64,000 bases of DNA from an uncultured Raoultella sp. (GTDB taxonomy: Bacteria; Pseudomonadota; Gammaproteobacteria; Enterobacterales; Enterobacteriaceae). This document shows, piece by piece, positions 29,561-39,225 of the stretch; positions within the stretch are counted from its first letter, which is position 1, and each line of letters begins with the position of its first letter. A program made the translations under genes and the position numbers. The stretch spans positions 62,001-126,000 of the forward strand of contig CAAEVH010000037.1 of the NCBI GenBank assembly GCA_900759445.1, written 5' to 3'. The notes under the pieces were generated by a model. It made no database searches. It was not told the DNA's origin and saw only the letters and a program-made list of their open reading frames with translations.

Positions 29561-31283
29561 TCTCCTTATCCCAGTCGTGGATCAGGGTGATAAAGGCCTG
29601 CTCCATCGTGGGATCGGGCTGTTGATCATTTGCCGCCAGCGCTTTTAGCGCATCCGGCGTGCCGCTGGCGATCAGCTTGCCGTGATACACCAGACCAATA
29701 CGATCGCAATATTCGGCTTCATCCATAAAGTGGGTCGTCACCATCACCGTCACCCCTTTATCCACCATGCTATTAATATGCAGCCAGAACTCGCGGCGGG
29801 TAATGGGGTCGACGCCTGACGTCGGCTCATCGAGAAACAGAATATCGGGTTCATGCATCAGCGAGCAGGCCAGCGCCAGACGCTGCTTATACCCCAGCGG
29901 TAGCTCATCGGCCGCATGGCTGGCGATGCTTTTCAGACCAAAAGCGTCGCTCATCCGGGCGATTTTCTCGTTCTGGACCCGACCACGCAGGCCATAAACG
30001 CCCGAGAAGAAGCGCAGGTTTTGCTCAACGGTCAGGTTACCGTACAGCGAAAACTTCTGCGCCATATAGCCGAGATGCTGGCGCGCTTTCCCGGAACTGA
30101 CTTTCAGATCCATTCCCAGAACCAGCGCCTTGCCGGAGGTCGGCACCAGCAGGCCGCACATCATTTTAAAGGTCGTGGATTTGCCGGCGCCGTTGGGGCC
30201 AAGCAGGCCGAAAATCTCCCCACGTTTGACGCGAAAATCTACGTGGTCGGTAGCGGCGAAGTCGCCGAATTTTTTGGTCAGGCTCTGCGCTTCAATCACC
30301 GTCTCATCGGCCGTGCCCTCTACGCGATGGATAATTTCGCCCAGCGGCGATTCCGCGGTCGCGGCGCCGCCCAGCAGATCGATGAATGCATCTTCAAAGC
30401 GCGGTGCGGTTTCGGCAATCTCCAGCGTCGGCATGCTAGCGTTGCGCTGCACCTCTTCAACGGTGGCCTCTTTTTTCAGGATCAGGCGTACCGATTTCCC
30501 CTGAATGACGCCATCGCTGATCTGCGGCAGCTTCAGCGCTCGTTGCAGGAGGCGACGGTTATTTTCCTCGCGGCTGGAGACGAGGAAACTGCGACCGGCC
30601 ATGGTTTGGGTCAACGCTTTCGGCTCGCCCTGATAAAGCAGCTGGCCTTCATTCATCAGCAGGACGTCGCGGCACTGTTCTGCTTCATCAAGGTAGGAGG
30701 TGCTCCAGAGGATCAGCATCCCGTCACCGGCCAGTTCATGCACCATTTGCCACAGTTCACGGCGGGAGATAGGGTCAACCCCGACCCCTGGCTCATCAAG
30801 CAGCAGGACTTTTGGCTCACCCACCAGGGTGCAGGCGAGCCCCAGTTTCTGCTTCATCCCGCCGGAAAGTTTCCCCGCCAGGCGATCGGTAAAGGGGCCG
30901 AGGGAGGTAAATTCCAGCAGGCGAGCGAAGGTGTTCCTGCGCGTTTCGCCGGTAACGCTGCGCAGGTCGGCATACAGCGAGAGGTTTTCCATGACCGTCA
31001 GGTCTTCGTACAGGCCGAATTTTTGCGGCATATAGCCGAGCACCGCGTGCAGCGCGCTATCGTCGGCAATCGGGTCGAAACCGATCACCCTGGCGGTGCC
31101 GTCATCGGCCTTCAGTAGCCCGGCGAGCATGCGCATCAAGGTGGTTTTCCCGGCGCCGTCAGGGCCGACCAGACCAGTAACATAGCCGGCGCGGATAGTG
31201 CAGTTGAGCGGCGCAACGGCGGGCCGATCCATGCCGGCGAAGCGGCGGGTTAGCCCGCTGAGCGTGATAACGTCCTCACTCAT
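29544..31283 (-). CDS. ybhF: YbhF, tandem ABC ATPase of the YbhGFSR exporter
   Basis: A 579-residue protein with two nucleotide-binding domains. NBD1 has GPDGAGKTT (about 37-45), [10 protein letters not shown] and [15 protein letters not shown]2 has GPNGAGKST (about 360-368), a signature reading [11 protein letters not shown] in place of LSGGQ, and [12 protein letters not shown]. It powers YbhR/YbhS. It overlaps ybhG by 8 bp and ybhS by 17 bp. Confidence 0.97.
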   Translation of the reverse strand: MSEDVITLSGLTRRFAGMDRPAVAPLNCTIRAGYVTGLVGPDGAGKTTLMRMLAGLLKADDGTARVIGFDPIADDSALHAVLGYMPQKFGLYEDLTVMENLSLYADLRSVTGETRRNTFARLLEFTSLGPFTDRLAGKLSGGMKQKLGLACTLVGEPKVLLLDEPGVGVDPISRRELWQMVHELAGDGMLILWSTSYLDEAEQCRDVLLMNEGQLLYQGEPKALTQTMAGRSFLVSSREENNRRLLQRALKLPQISDGVIQGKSVRLILKKEATVEEVQRNASMPTLEIAETAPRFEDAFIDLLGGAATAESPLGEIIHRVEGTADETVIEAQSLTKKFGDFAATDHVDFRVKRGEIFGLLGPNGAGKSTTFKMMCGLLVPTSGKALVLGMDLKVSSGKARQHLGYMAQKFSLYGNLTVEQNLRFFSGVYGLRGRVQNEKIARMSDAFGLKSIASHAADELPLGYKQRLALACSLMHEPDILFLDEPTSGVDPITRREFWLHINSMVDKGVTVMVTTHFMDEAEYCDRIGLVYHGKLIASGTPDALKALAANDQQPDPTMEQAFITLIHDWDKENAGER

Positions 31284-32271
31284 GTCCGTTCCCGCTGCTG
31301 AAGGTGACGGTCACCGGCATTCCCTGGCGCAGCGAATCATCCGCATCGGTGACGACAATACGCAGGCGATAGACGAGGTCAGTACGTAAATCTGGCGTCT
31401 CAACGGTCTTCGGCGTAAATTCGGCGACTGGCGACACAAAGCCAATCTTGCCGTGCCAGGGCTGATTCGGGCGACTATCGGTATAGAGCAGCACTTCTCG
31501 TCCGGGCACCGCCTGGCCGAGATTTTTTTCATCAATGTAGGCCCGGACCCATACCGGGTGAGTCAGCGACAGCGTCATGACCGTGCCGCCGGCGCTGAGC
31601 ATGCTACCCGGTTCGACGGCGCGGGTCATCAGCGTGCCGTCGGAAGGGGCGATAAGCGTGGTATCGTGCAGGTCGAGTTTAGCCTGCGCCAGGGCCGCCT
31701 GCGCCTGTTCAAGGCTGGCTTTGGCCTGGGCGATTTCCTGCGGCCGGTTGCCGGCGCGATACTGGCGCAGCTTGTCCTGCGCGGACTTTAGCGTCGCCTG
31801 AGCCTGGTCGCGGGAGGAGCGCGCGTTTTCCAAATCGTTCACCGAGATGGCGCTGTTCTGACGCAGCCCCAGCTGGCGCTGGTAAAAGTTCTGCGCGTAA
31901 TCGTACGCGGCCTGCGCCTGTTTGACGGCGGCGGCAGCCTGGGCTATCTCTTCTGCCCGGTAGCCAGCCATCATCAGATCATACTGCGCCTGAGCGGTGG
32001 AGACATTCGCCTGAGCCTGCTGTAAGGCGTTCTCATACGGGGCGCGATCCAGCTGGCCGAGTATTTGCCCGGCCTGAATCTTATCGCCCTCATCAACGTT
32101 CAGCGATGCCAGTCGTCCGCCGACGCGGAAGCTCATGTTCACGGTACGAATATCGACGTTGCCATACAGAGTCAGCTCCCTTTGCTGGCTGCTTTGATAC
32201 CACCACCAGCCGCCGCCGAATGCGGCAATCAGCAGCAGTATGAACAAAACGATGATGACGGGTTTTTTCAT
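31276..32271 (-). CDS. ybhG: YbhG, HlyD-family membrane fusion protein
   Basis: A 331-residue periplasmic adaptor: N-terminal membrane anchor (about 5-24), lipoyl half-motifs, a long coiled-coil hairpin rich in Ala/Gln (about 75-210) and a beta-barrel domain. It should join the YbhFSR inner-membrane pump to an outer-membrane channel. It overlaps cecR by 4 bases (ATGA). Confidence 0.95.
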   Translation of the reverse strand: MKKPVIIVLFILLLIAAFGGGWWWYQSSQQRELTLYGNVDIRTVNMSFRVGGRLASLNVDEGDKIQAGQILGQLDRAPYENALQQAQANVSTAQAQYDLMMAGYRAEEIAQAAAAVKQAQAAYDYAQNFYQRQLGLRQNSAISVNDLENARSSRDQAQATLKSAQDKLRQYRAGNRPQEIAQAKASLEQAQAALAQAKLDLHDTTLIAPSDGTLMTRAVEPGSMLSAGGTVMTLSLTHPVWVRAYIDEKNLGQAVPGREVLLYTDSRPNQPWHGKIGFVSPVAEFTPKTVETPDLRTDLVYRLRIVVTDADDSLRQGMPVTVTFSSGNGHE

Positions 32272-32945
32272 GATCCCTGGCTCCTTTGCAATAACCCTTG
32301 CAGAACGAAATCAATATGGCAGGCGATAACCTGATAAATTTGCTCAGTTTTTTCTTCGTCGAACTGCGTCCATCCGGTGCGCAGCAAAATGGTTTCCCGC
32401 CCAAGGCGGAAGGCCAGAATCTCTCCCAGCAGCGCGTGGGTGTGCAGAATCATTGCCGTGTCATCGGCATCGAGGCCGGTAAAGGCGCCGATTAAGCGGG
32501 TCAGGTAGCGATGGAGCGGCGCAATCACCTGCCCGTGGATGAGCTGGTAGGCCGGGGTAGGAGAAAGCTGCTCGCGGGAGATGAATTTGCTCAAATTGAC
32601 CGTGTCATCCTGGGTCAGCAGCAAAATCATATTCTGACAGGCGCGCAGAATCAGAACCCGAATCGCCGCCTTATCCGGCGAAGCTGTCGCCAGCAGCGTT
32701 TCCGCCGCTTCGGCATGCGGACGAAAATTATGGCTGATAAAATCGGCAATCCACTGGGCGCAGGCGAGATAGAGATCGTCCTTGGAACCAAAATAGTAGG
32801 GGATCGCCGCGATATTTTGCCCGGCCTGCGCGGCAATATCGCGGGTGGTGGCGTGCAGGCCGTATTCGCCGAACTGGGCGATGGCTGCGGCAATGAGCTG
32901 GCTTTTGGCTTGTTCGCCTTTGGTTGTCACAGGAGTCGTCGTCAT
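32268..32945 (-). CDS. cecR: CecR (YbiH), TetR-family regulator
   Basis: A 225-residue TetR repressor: HTH about residues 10-60 ([20 protein letters not shown]) and a C-terminal ligand domain. In E. coli it controls ybhGFSR and the divergent rhlE and affects cefoperazone and chloramphenicol sensitivity. The start [10 protein letters not shown] matches the E. coli protein; the frame runs further upstream into the operator. It heads the operon with ybhG. Confidence 0.95.
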   Translation of the reverse strand: MTTTPVTTKGEQAKSQLIAAAIAQFGEYGLHATTRDIAAQAGQNIAAIPYYFGSKDDLYLACAQWIADFISHNFRPHAEAAETLLATASPDKAAIRVLILRACQNMILLLTQDDTVNLSKFISREQLSPTPAYQLIHGQVIAPLHRYLTRLIGAFTGLDADDTAMILHTHALLGEILAFRLGRETILLRTGWTQFDEEKTEQIYQVIACHIDFVLQGLLQRSQGS

Positions 32946-32958
32946 CGCACGATAAAAA

Positions 32959-32978
32959 TTAATCAATCGATTGATTAA
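32959..32978. promoter_or_regulatory. CecR operator palindrome
   Basis: TTAATCAATCGATTGATTAA is a perfect 20-bp palindrome 14 bp upstream of the cecR start codon, in the cecR-rhlE divergent region. It agrees with the AATCAATCGATTGATT-type site reported for CecR in E. coli and so indicates autoregulation and control of rhlE. Confidence 0.88.
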
Positions 32979-33226
32979 GAGTATGACCAATTCGCGTCAC
33001 TGTCCAGAATAGTGGATACTCTCTTTTGCGTATTTCGCATCACTCTTTGCAAGCGGCGCGTGACGAGGATTAGCCGGCGCAGCGGCCCTGAGGGGATATT
33101 TATGCGCTGCGTCACAAAATCTGCTAGACTGCGCCACTTCATGGCATTGTGGTTTTTGCCATCTCTATTCGCAATAATCTCCCCGAAAACTACGCCTGTC
33201 ACGGGCCGGGGTGGTTTGGAGTTGTT

Positions 33227-34627
33227 ATGTCTTTTGATTCCCTTGGCCTGAACCCTGATATCCTGCGCGCTGTCGCCGAGCAGGGTTACCTTGAGCCAAC
33301 CCCAATTCAGCAGCAGGCTATCCCTGCGGTGTTGCAGGGACGCGATCTGATGGCCAGCGCCCAGACCGGCACCGGCAAAACGGCAGGCTTTACCCTGCCG
33401 CTCCTGCAGCATCTGATTCAGAAAGAGCCGCATGCTAAAGGCCGTCGTCCGGTGCGCGCGCTGATACTCACGCCAACGCGTGAACTGGCGGCACAAATCG
33501 GCGAAAACGTTCGCGATTACAGCAAATACCTGAATATTCGCTCGCTGGTGGTCTTCGGCGGGGTGAGCATTAACCCGCAGATGATGAAGCTGCGCAGCGG
33601 CGTCGATGTTCTGGTGGCCACCCCTGGGCGCCTGCTGGATCTTGAACATCAGAATGCCGTCAGCCTGGACAAGGTTGAAATCCTGGTGCTTGATGAAGCC
33701 GACCGCATGCTGGATATGGGCTTTATTCATGATATTCGCCGCGTGCTGGCGAAGCTTCCGGCGAAGCGCCAGAACCTGCTGTTCTCCGCGACCTTCTCCG
33801 ACGACATTAAAGCGCTGGCGGAAAAGCTGCTGCATAACCCGCTGGAAATCGAAGTGGCTCGCCGCAATACCGCTTCCGAGCAGGTGACGCAACACGTCCA
33901 TTTCGTTGATAAGAAACGTAAGCGGGAACTGCTGTCGCAGATGATCGGTGAAGGTAACTGGCAGCAGGTGCTGGTCTTTACCCGCACCAAACATGGCGCC
34001 AACCACCTGGCCGAGCAGCTGAATAAAGACGGCATCCGCAGCGCGGCTATCCATGGCAACAAGAGCCAGGGGGCGCGTACCCGGGCATTAGCCGACTTTA
34101 AATCCGGTGGTATTCGCGTGCTGGTGGCGACGGATATCGCCGCGCGTGGTCTGGATATCGAAGAACTGCCGCACGTCGTCAACTACGAGCTGCCTAACGT
34201 ACCGGAAGATTACGTTCACCGGATCGGCCGTACCGGTCGCGCAGCCGCCACCGGTGAAGCGCTGTCGCTGGTCTGCGTGGACGAGCATAAACTGCTGCAT
34301 GATATCGAACGTCTGCTGAAAAAAGAGATTCCACGCATCGCCGTCGATGGCTATGCGCCGGATCCGTCTATCAGAGCGGAGCCGATTCAAAACGGTCGTC
34401 AGCAGCGTAGCGGTGGCGGCGGTCGCGGCCAGAGCCAGGGCCGCAGCGGTCAGGGACAAGGACGTAACGCCCAGGGGCAGGGGCGCAGCCAGCAGTCGGC
34501 GCCGCGGCGTAACGACGGCGAAGCGCCGAAAGCCGGGGCAAAGCCTTCACGCCGTATCGGCGAGGCGAAACCGGCCGGCGAGCAACAGCGCCGCCGTCGT
34601 CCGCGTAAACCTGCGGCCGCTGAGTAA
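33227..34627 (+). CDS. rhlE: RhlE, DEAD-box RNA helicase
   Basis: A 466-residue ATP-dependent RNA helicase linked to ribosome assembly. Motifs: Q motif ([11 protein letters not shown]), [21 protein letters not shown] and HRIGRTGRA. The C-terminal tail (about 390-466) is low complexity, rich in Gly, Gln and Arg, and basic, typical for RNA binding. The start MSFDSLGL follows GTTTGGAGTTGTT; the longer upstream frame is unrelated to the family. Probably repressed by CecR. Confidence 0.97.
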   Translation: MSFDSLGLNPDILRAVAEQGYLEPTPIQQQAIPAVLQGRDLMASAQTGTGKTAGFTLPLLQHLIQKEPHAKGRRPVRALILTPTRELAAQIGENVRDYSKYLNIRSLVVFGGVSINPQMMKLRSGVDVLVATPGRLLDLEHQNAVSLDKVEILVLDEADRMLDMGFIHDIRRVLAKLPAKRQNLLFSATFSDDIKALAEKLLHNPLEIEVARRNTASEQVTQHVHFVDKKRKRELLSQMIGEGNWQQVLVFTRTKHGANHLAEQLNKDGIRSAAIHGNKSQGARTRALADFKSGGIRVLVATDIAARGLDIEELPHVVNYELPNVPEDYVHRIGRTGRAAATGEALSLVCVDEHKLLHDIERLLKKEIPRIAVDGYAPDPSIRAEPIQNGRQQRSGGGGRGQSQGRSGQGQGRNAQGQGRSQQSAPRRNDGEAPKAGAKPSRRIGEAKPAGEQQRRRRPRKPAAAE

Positions 34628-34646
34628 CCGCCTCCCGCCATATATG

Positions 34647-34680
34647 CGTCATCCGGGCAAGACGTTTTGCCCGGATGACG
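34647..34680. terminator. REP-like 14-bp hairpin after rhlE
   Basis: CGTCATCCGGGCAA and TTGCCCGGATGACG form a perfect 14-bp stem with a 6-base loop, 19 bp after the rhlE stop. No clear T-run follows. It probably ends or protects the rhlE transcript; the sequence resembles the REP family. Confidence 0.7.
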
Positions 34681-34829
34681 CAATGATACCCGGAAGCAGC
34701 AAGCATGCTGTCTCCGGCTTCTTCCCTCGCGTGCCCTGTGATTCCCGGCCGGTACATTGATAAATCCCGAGCATCATTCCACATTGCTCAGAAAGTAATT
34801 CCTCCTGCCAGGCAAAAAGTGTCACAATA

Positions 34830-34845
34830 GTGGCTGTTTATACAG
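34830..34845 (+). promoter_or_regulatory. Weak LexA box of dinG
   Basis: GTGGCTGTTTATACAG occupies the position of the E. coli dinG operator (TTG-N10-CAG) but has GTG instead of the consensus CTG in the left half-site. It lies 16 bp before the ATG. SOS control of dinG is likely, perhaps weaker. Confidence 0.75.
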
Positions 34846-34860
34846 TATTCAGGTTTTCTC

Positions 34861-37005
34861 ATGGCTTTGACCGCTGCGCTAAAAGCGCAAATCGCCGCCT
34901 GGTATAAGGCGCTTCAGGAACAGATTCCGGATTTCATTCCCCGTCCGCCACAGCGGCAGATGATTGCCGATGTGGCAAAAACGCTTGCCGGGGAAGAAGG
35001 CCGACACCTGGCCATTGAGGCGCCCACCGGCGTCGGGAAGACGCTGTCATACCTGATTCCCGGCATCGCCATCGCCCGTGAGCAGCAGAAAACCCTGGTG
35101 GTGAGCACCGCCAACGTTGCGCTACAGGATCAGATCTACAGCAAGGATCTGCCGCTGCTGCGCAAAATTATTCCCGATCTGCGTTTTACCGCCGCGTTTG
35201 GCCGCGGGCGCTACGTTTGCCCACGCAACCTTACGGCGCTGGCCAGCACCGAACCGACGCAGCAGGATCTGCTGGCGTTTCTCGATGACGATCTCACGCC
35301 GAATAATCAGGCTGAACAGAAGCTGTGCGCGACGCTGAAAACCGACCTCGACAGCTACCGCTGGGACGGTCTGCGCGATCACACCGATAAACCTGTCGAT
35401 GATGCGCTCTGGAGCCGCCTGAGCACCGACAAAGCCAGCTGCCTCAACCGCAACTGCCACTACTATCGCGAATGTCCGTTCTTCGTTGCCCGGCGAGAAA
35501 TTCAGGAGGCGGAAGTGGTGGTGGCGAACCATGCGCTGGTGATGGCGGCGATGGAGAGCGAAGCCGTGTTGCCCGAGCCGAAAAATCTGCTGCTGGTGCT
35601 CGATGAAGGCCATCATCTGCCGGACGTGGCCCGCGATGCGCTGGAAATGAGCGCGGAAATGACCGCCCCATGGTACCGGCTACAGCTGGATCTGTTCAGT
35701 AAGCTGGTGGCGACCTGTATGGAGCAATTTCGGCCGAAAACCACGCCGCCGCTGGCCAATCCCGAGCGCCTGAGTGGCCACTGTGAGGAGCTGTATGAGC
35801 TGATCGCCTCGCTGAACGCTATCCTTAATCTCTATATGCCGGCCGGCCAGGAAGCCGAGCATCGTTTCCCGATGGGCGAGTTGCCGCAGGAGGTGATGGA
35901 TATCTGCCAGCGTCTGGCGAAACTGACCGAGATGCTGCGCGGGCTGGCGGAGCTCTTTCTTAACGACCTCGGGGAAAAAACCGGTAGCCACGACGTGGTA
36001 CGTCTGCATCGGGTTCTGCTGCAAATGAACCGTGCGCTGGGGATGTTTGAAAGCCAGAGCAAGCTGTGGCGGCTGGCATCGCTGGCGCAGTCATCCGGCG
36101 CGCCGGTCACCAAATGGGTGACGCGCGATATGCGCGACGGTCAAACGCATATCTGGTTTCACTGCGTCGGCATTCGCGTCAGCGACCAGCTGGAAAGGCT
36201 GCTGTGGCGCAGCGTGCCGCATATTGTCGTCACCTCCGCCACCCTGCGATCATTGAACAGCTTTTCACGCCTGCAGGAGATGAGCGGGTTGAAAGAAAAG
36301 GCCGGCGATCGTTTCGTGGCGCTGGATTCCCCCTTTAACCATGTTGAGCAGGGCAAAATCGTTATTCCGCAGATGCACTATGAACCGCTAATCGATAACG
36401 AAGAGCAGCATATTGCTGAAATGGCGGCTTATTTCCGCGAGCAGGTTGAAAGTAAAAAGCACCTCGGGATGCTGGTGCTGTTCGCCAGCGGGCGGGCGAT
36501 GCAGCGTTTCCTGGACCATGTTCCCGATCTGCGACTGCTATTGCTGGTACAGGGCGATAAGCCGCGTTACCGGCTGGTGGAACTGCACCGCAAGCGCGTC
36601 GAAGGAGGGGAGCGTAGCGTACTGGTGGGGCTACAATCCTTTGCCGAAGGGCTGGATCTCAAAGGTGAGCTGCTCAGCCAGGTACATATTCATAAAATCG
36701 CCTTCCCGCCAATCGACAGTCCGGTGGTGATTACCGAAGGCGAATGGCTCAAGAGCCTGAATCGCTATCCGTTTGAAGTGCAGAGTCTGCCAAGCGCCTC
36801 CTTTAACCTGATTCAGCAGGTCGGACGCCTGATTCGCAGCCACAGCTGCTGGGGCGAAGTGGTGATTTATGATAAGCGTTTGTTGACCAAAAATTATGGT
36901 AAGCGTCTACTGAATGCATTGCCCGTTTTTCCAATAGAACAGCCTGCCGTTCCTGAGGTTATCGTCAAAACGAAAGTAAAACAGGCGCGTCGTAAACGGC
37001 GTTAA
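34861..37005 (+). CDS. dinG: DinG, SOS-induced iron-sulfur DNA helicase
   Basis: A 714-residue XPD-like 5'-3' helicase that unwinds D-loops, R-loops and forked DNA. Walker A EAPTGVGKTLSYL lies near residues 57-69. Cluster cysteines are Cys120, Cys194 and two more in the next dozen residues (CLNRNCHYYREC). The DEGH box is in LVLDEGHHLPD, and motif VI (QQVGRLIRS) is near the end. Length matches E. coli. Confidence 0.98.
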   Translation: MALTAALKAQIAAWYKALQEQIPDFIPRPPQRQMIADVAKTLAGEEGRHLAIEAPTGVGKTLSYLIPGIAIAREQQKTLVVSTANVALQDQIYSKDLPLLRKIIPDLRFTAAFGRGRYVCPRNLTALASTEPTQQDLLAFLDDDLTPNNQAEQKLCATLKTDLDSYRWDGLRDHTDKPVDDALWSRLSTDKASCLNRNCHYYRECPFFVARREIQEAEVVVANHALVMAAMESEAVLPEPKNLLLVLDEGHHLPDVARDALEMSAEMTAPWYRLQLDLFSKLVATCMEQFRPKTTPPLANPERLSGHCEELYELIASLNAILNLYMPAGQEAEHRFPMGELPQEVMDICQRLAKLTEMLRGLAELFLNDLGEKTGSHDVVRLHRVLLQMNRALGMFESQSKLWRLASLAQSSGAPVTKWVTRDMRDGQTHIWFHCVGIRVSDQLERLLWRSVPHIVVTSATLRSLNSFSRLQEMSGLKEKAGDRFVALDSPFNHVEQGKIVIPQMHYEPLIDNEEQHIAEMAAYFREQVESKKHLGMLVLFASGRAMQRFLDHVPDLRLLLLVQGDKPRYRLVELHRKRVEGGERSVLVGLQSFAEGLDLKGELLSQVHIHKIAFPPIDSPVVITEGEWLKSLNRYPFEVQSLPSASFNLIQQVGRLIRSHSCWGEVVIYDKRLLTKNYGKRLLNALPVFPIEQPAVPEVIVKTKVKQARRKRR

Positions 37006-37047
37006 CGGTGTAATGTCGACGATGTGAGCAGCTAACAGGAGTCTTCG

Positions 37048-38016
37048 ATGGACTACAGCAAGATCATTAAAGAAGTCGGGCGCGGGAAAAATCACGCGCG
37101 TGACCTGGATGTGGATACTGCCCGCGCGCTTTACTCGCGGATGCTTGACGGCGAGGTGGCTGAGCTGGAGCTGGGCGGGATTTTAATTGCCCTGCGTATT
37201 AAGGGCGAAGGCGAAGCGGAAATGAAAGGTTTCTATGAAGCCATGCAGCAGAAGACTCTGCGTCTGACGCCGCCTGTCGCCAGACCAATGCCGATTGTGA
37301 TCCCCAGCTATAACGGCGCGCGTAAGCAGGCTAATTTGACCCCTCTGCTGGCCGTTTTGCTGCATAAGCTCGGTTTTCCGGTGGTGGTGCATGGTGTCAG
37401 TCACGATCCGACCCGGGTGCTGACGGAAACGATTTTTGAGCTGATGGGGATCCCCGCCACCCGACATGCGGGCCAGGCTCAGGCGCGGCTCGACGGCCAC
37501 GAGCCGGTGTATATTCCGGTTGGCGTACTCTGTCCGCCGCTGGAAAAACAGCTTGCCCTGCGCTGGCGTATGGGCGTACGCAACAGCGCACATACACTGG
37601 CAAAGCTGGCGACGCCATTTGCTGAAGATGCGGCGCTACGTTTATCGAGCGTTTCTCACCCGGAATATGTGGGCAAGGTTGCAAAATTCTTTGTCGAGAT
37701 CGGCGGACGGGCGCTGTTAATGCACGGGACGGAAGGTGAAGTGTATGCCAATCCGCAGCGATGCCCGCAAATTAGCCTGATTGACGCTTCAGGGACGCGG
37801 GTAGTGCATGAACGCCAGAGCGAGTTGCCGGAGGAGGGGGTTGTACTGCCGGAGTCAAAAGATCCTCAGGTCACCGCCCGCTGGATTGAGCGCTGCGTAG
37901 CGGGGAGTGAACCGCTGCCGACCTCGCTGAGAATTCAGCTGGCCTGCTGCCTGGTGGCGACCGGTGAGGTTGCGACCCTGGAGCAGGGGCTAAGCCGGGT
38001 TGCTGAACACTGGTAG
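37048..38016 (+). CDS. ybiB: YbiB, TrpD2-family DNA/RNA-binding protein
   Basis: A 322-residue protein with the fold of anthranilate phosphoribosyltransferase but lacking its normal PRPP-binding glycine motif. E. coli YbiB (TrpD2) instead binds nucleic acids and is co-induced with dinG in the SOS response. The ATG follows AACAGGAGTCTTCG, 42 bp after dinG. The tail is rich in charged residues and ends LEQGLSRVAEHW. Confidence 0.95.
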   Translation: MDYSKIIKEVGRGKNHARDLDVDTARALYSRMLDGEVAELELGGILIALRIKGEGEAEMKGFYEAMQQKTLRLTPPVARPMPIVIPSYNGARKQANLTPLLAVLLHKLGFPVVVHGVSHDPTRVLTETIFELMGIPATRHAGQAQARLDGHEPVYIPVGVLCPPLEKQLALRWRMGVRNSAHTLAKLATPFAEDAALRLSSVSHPEYVGKVAKFFVEIGGRALLMHGTEGEVYANPQRCPQISLIDASGTRVVHERQSELPEEGVVLPESKDPQVTARWIERCVAGSEPLPTSLRIQLACCLVATGEVATLEQGLSRVAEHW

Positions 38017-38061
38017 CCACCCGTATCCCCTGAAAAAAGCTCACGTCAGACAGTGACGTAT

Positions 38062-38094
38062 AAAAAAAAAGCCCGTCCGGTGGCACGGACGGGC
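38062..38094 (-). terminator. Intrinsic terminator of ybiJ
   Basis: GCCCGTCC and GGACGGGC form an 8-bp GC stem with an 8-base loop. On the minus strand it is followed directly by nine T residues, a textbook intrinsic terminator 51 bp after the ybiJ stop. A 6-bp palindrome (ACGTCA-N5-TGACGT, 38043-38059) lies just beyond. Confidence 0.92.
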
Positions 38095-38145
38095 AAAACA
38101 AGGGTATTAAAGGGTCGTTCAGGGTTAATACAGGTCGTGCAGCGG

Positions 38146-38406
38146 TTATTTATAGATAACCGCGGTACCGCTAATTTTGTTGTTGGTGTTGGCGGAAGTG
38201 ATGCTGTAACCAGTCGCACCAGCGGCTTGCGCTTTTTCAGCCAGTTTGGCTTCCAGACCATCCAGAGTCGTTGCGCCTTCAGCAGAGACCACGCCAATTT
38301 TGTTCATGCTTTCAGCCTGAGACGGGCTAACCGGCTGAGCGGCGAAAGCGCCAAAGGACAGAGTAGTAAGGGCAATAGCAGCGGCAGCATATTTAATGGT
38401 TTTCAT
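38146..38406 (-). CDS. ybiJ: YbiJ, DUF1471 (YhcN/BhsA/McbA) periplasmic stress protein
   Basis: An 86-residue exported protein: signal peptide of about 22 residues (KTIKYAAAAIALTTLSFGAFA), then the compact DUF1471 domain ending GTAVIYK, the family's C-terminal signature. Family members affect biofilm and responses to peroxide, acid and metals. The start MKTIKY follows a GAGAG site; the frame continues upstream without relatedness. A paralogue, mcbA, lies 4 kb away. Confidence 0.93.
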   Translation of the reverse strand: MKTIKYAAAAIALTTLSFGAFAAQPVSPSQAESMNKIGVVSAEGATTLDGLEAKLAEKAQAAGATGYSITSANTNNKISGTAVIYK

Positions 38407-38691
38407 AGTTAATCTCTCGCAGGTTATTTTGTTAAGAGGACGATGTTCCGTCGATGTGATAAGTATCACGCTTTTTTGCGAGAGATAAAATCGAAGGAAA
38501 TTAACAGTCTTCATCGATTTTTTTGAATGATTATTAATTTATTGAATATTAATAAATTATTTCGTGGTGGGATGGCCGAAGAGACTCCAGCGGGGTGCAG
38601 AACGTATTCAGGGCACATTTTGCCACTTTTTTGGCCGAAAAACGTGCGCGAAAAGATAATGCTTTCTGTGGTAATGAAAGGTAAAGGAAGG
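38407..38691. other. A/T-rich promoter region of ybiJ
   Basis: This 285-bp gap carries no gene. An A/T-rich palindrome, TAATTTATT-GAATATT-AATAAATTA (38535-38559), stands out against the GC-rich surroundings and could bind a regulator or nucleoid protein. A TGTGATAAGTATCACG dyad (38455-38470) resembles a CRP-type site upstream of ybiJ. Confidence 0.55.
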
Positions 38692-38958
38692 TCAGCGTAG
38701 CTGGCTGTCCTTGGAGCCACGGCGATTATATCCTGAAAATGTATTGTTATGTAAATCTTTCTCCTGTTGGCACCTCACGCAGTATCTGACCCCCGGGATC
38801 GCCTTTCTTCGGGCTTCGGGAATCGGCTCTCCGCATTCATCACAAAATTTGTGGCTCTCTCCGCTGGGTAGGGCGTTTCTCGCCCGTGCGACCGCATCGT
38901 CAACGGTGCTGTCGATCTGATCCTGAACTGCGCCATCATTTGCCCAACCTGATGCCAT
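38692..38958 (-). CDS. ybiI: YbiI, DksA/TraR-type zinc-finger protein
   Basis: An 88-residue protein with a four-cysteine zinc finger (CDECGEPIPEARRKAIPGVRYC, then CVRC close by) of the DksA C4 type, and a helical N-terminus. The start MASGWAND gives the E. coli length and has an AGGAGGTGCATC site. Small DksA-like proteins can bind the RNA polymerase secondary channel; this is not shown for YbiI. Confidence 0.93.
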   Translation of the reverse strand: MASGWANDGAVQDQIDSTVDDAVARARNALPSGESHKFCDECGEPIPEARRKAIPGVRYCVRCQQEKDLHNNTFSGYNRRGSKDSQLR

Positions 38959-38990
38959 GATGCACCTCCTCACTGTTGTTACTGTCATTA

Positions 38991-39190
38991 TATACCCTGA
39001 CTTATGCGAGTTGCAGAAAGGCGACGCCGCCGAGCCCTCCGGGCGCTTACTTTGCTAAATGGCTGGGATGAGCGGCCAATCTGTCCGGAACAGATTTGAA
39101 CGCTGCTCTGCGGCGGCTCGTATGGGTGAGGCTTATTGGGAAGTAGAGTCACGAAGCCAACGTGCAGGCAACTTGAGTATGCCGGGTAGA
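38991..39190. repeat. ERIC element with an internal insertion
   Basis: The left end TATACCCTGA...CGAGTTGCAGAAAGGCG, the central CGCTTACTTTGCTAAATGGCTGGGATGAGCG and the right end GAAGCCAACGTGCAGGCAACTTGAGTATGCCGGGTA match the ERIC consensus. The total of about 200 bp exceeds the usual 127 bp by about 70 bp. The extra block (about 39078-39150) contains its own hairpin (AATCTGT-CCGGA-ACAGATT). It lies between ybiI and the end of ybiX. Confidence 0.88.
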
Positions 39191-39225
39191 GTGAAGATGG
39201 GGGCAAAAATGAGTCTGGCAAGGGC

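Noticed and set aside
29916..31118. 400-codon plus-strand frame opposite ybhF
   Set aside because: Antisense shadow of a conserved ABC ATPase gene.
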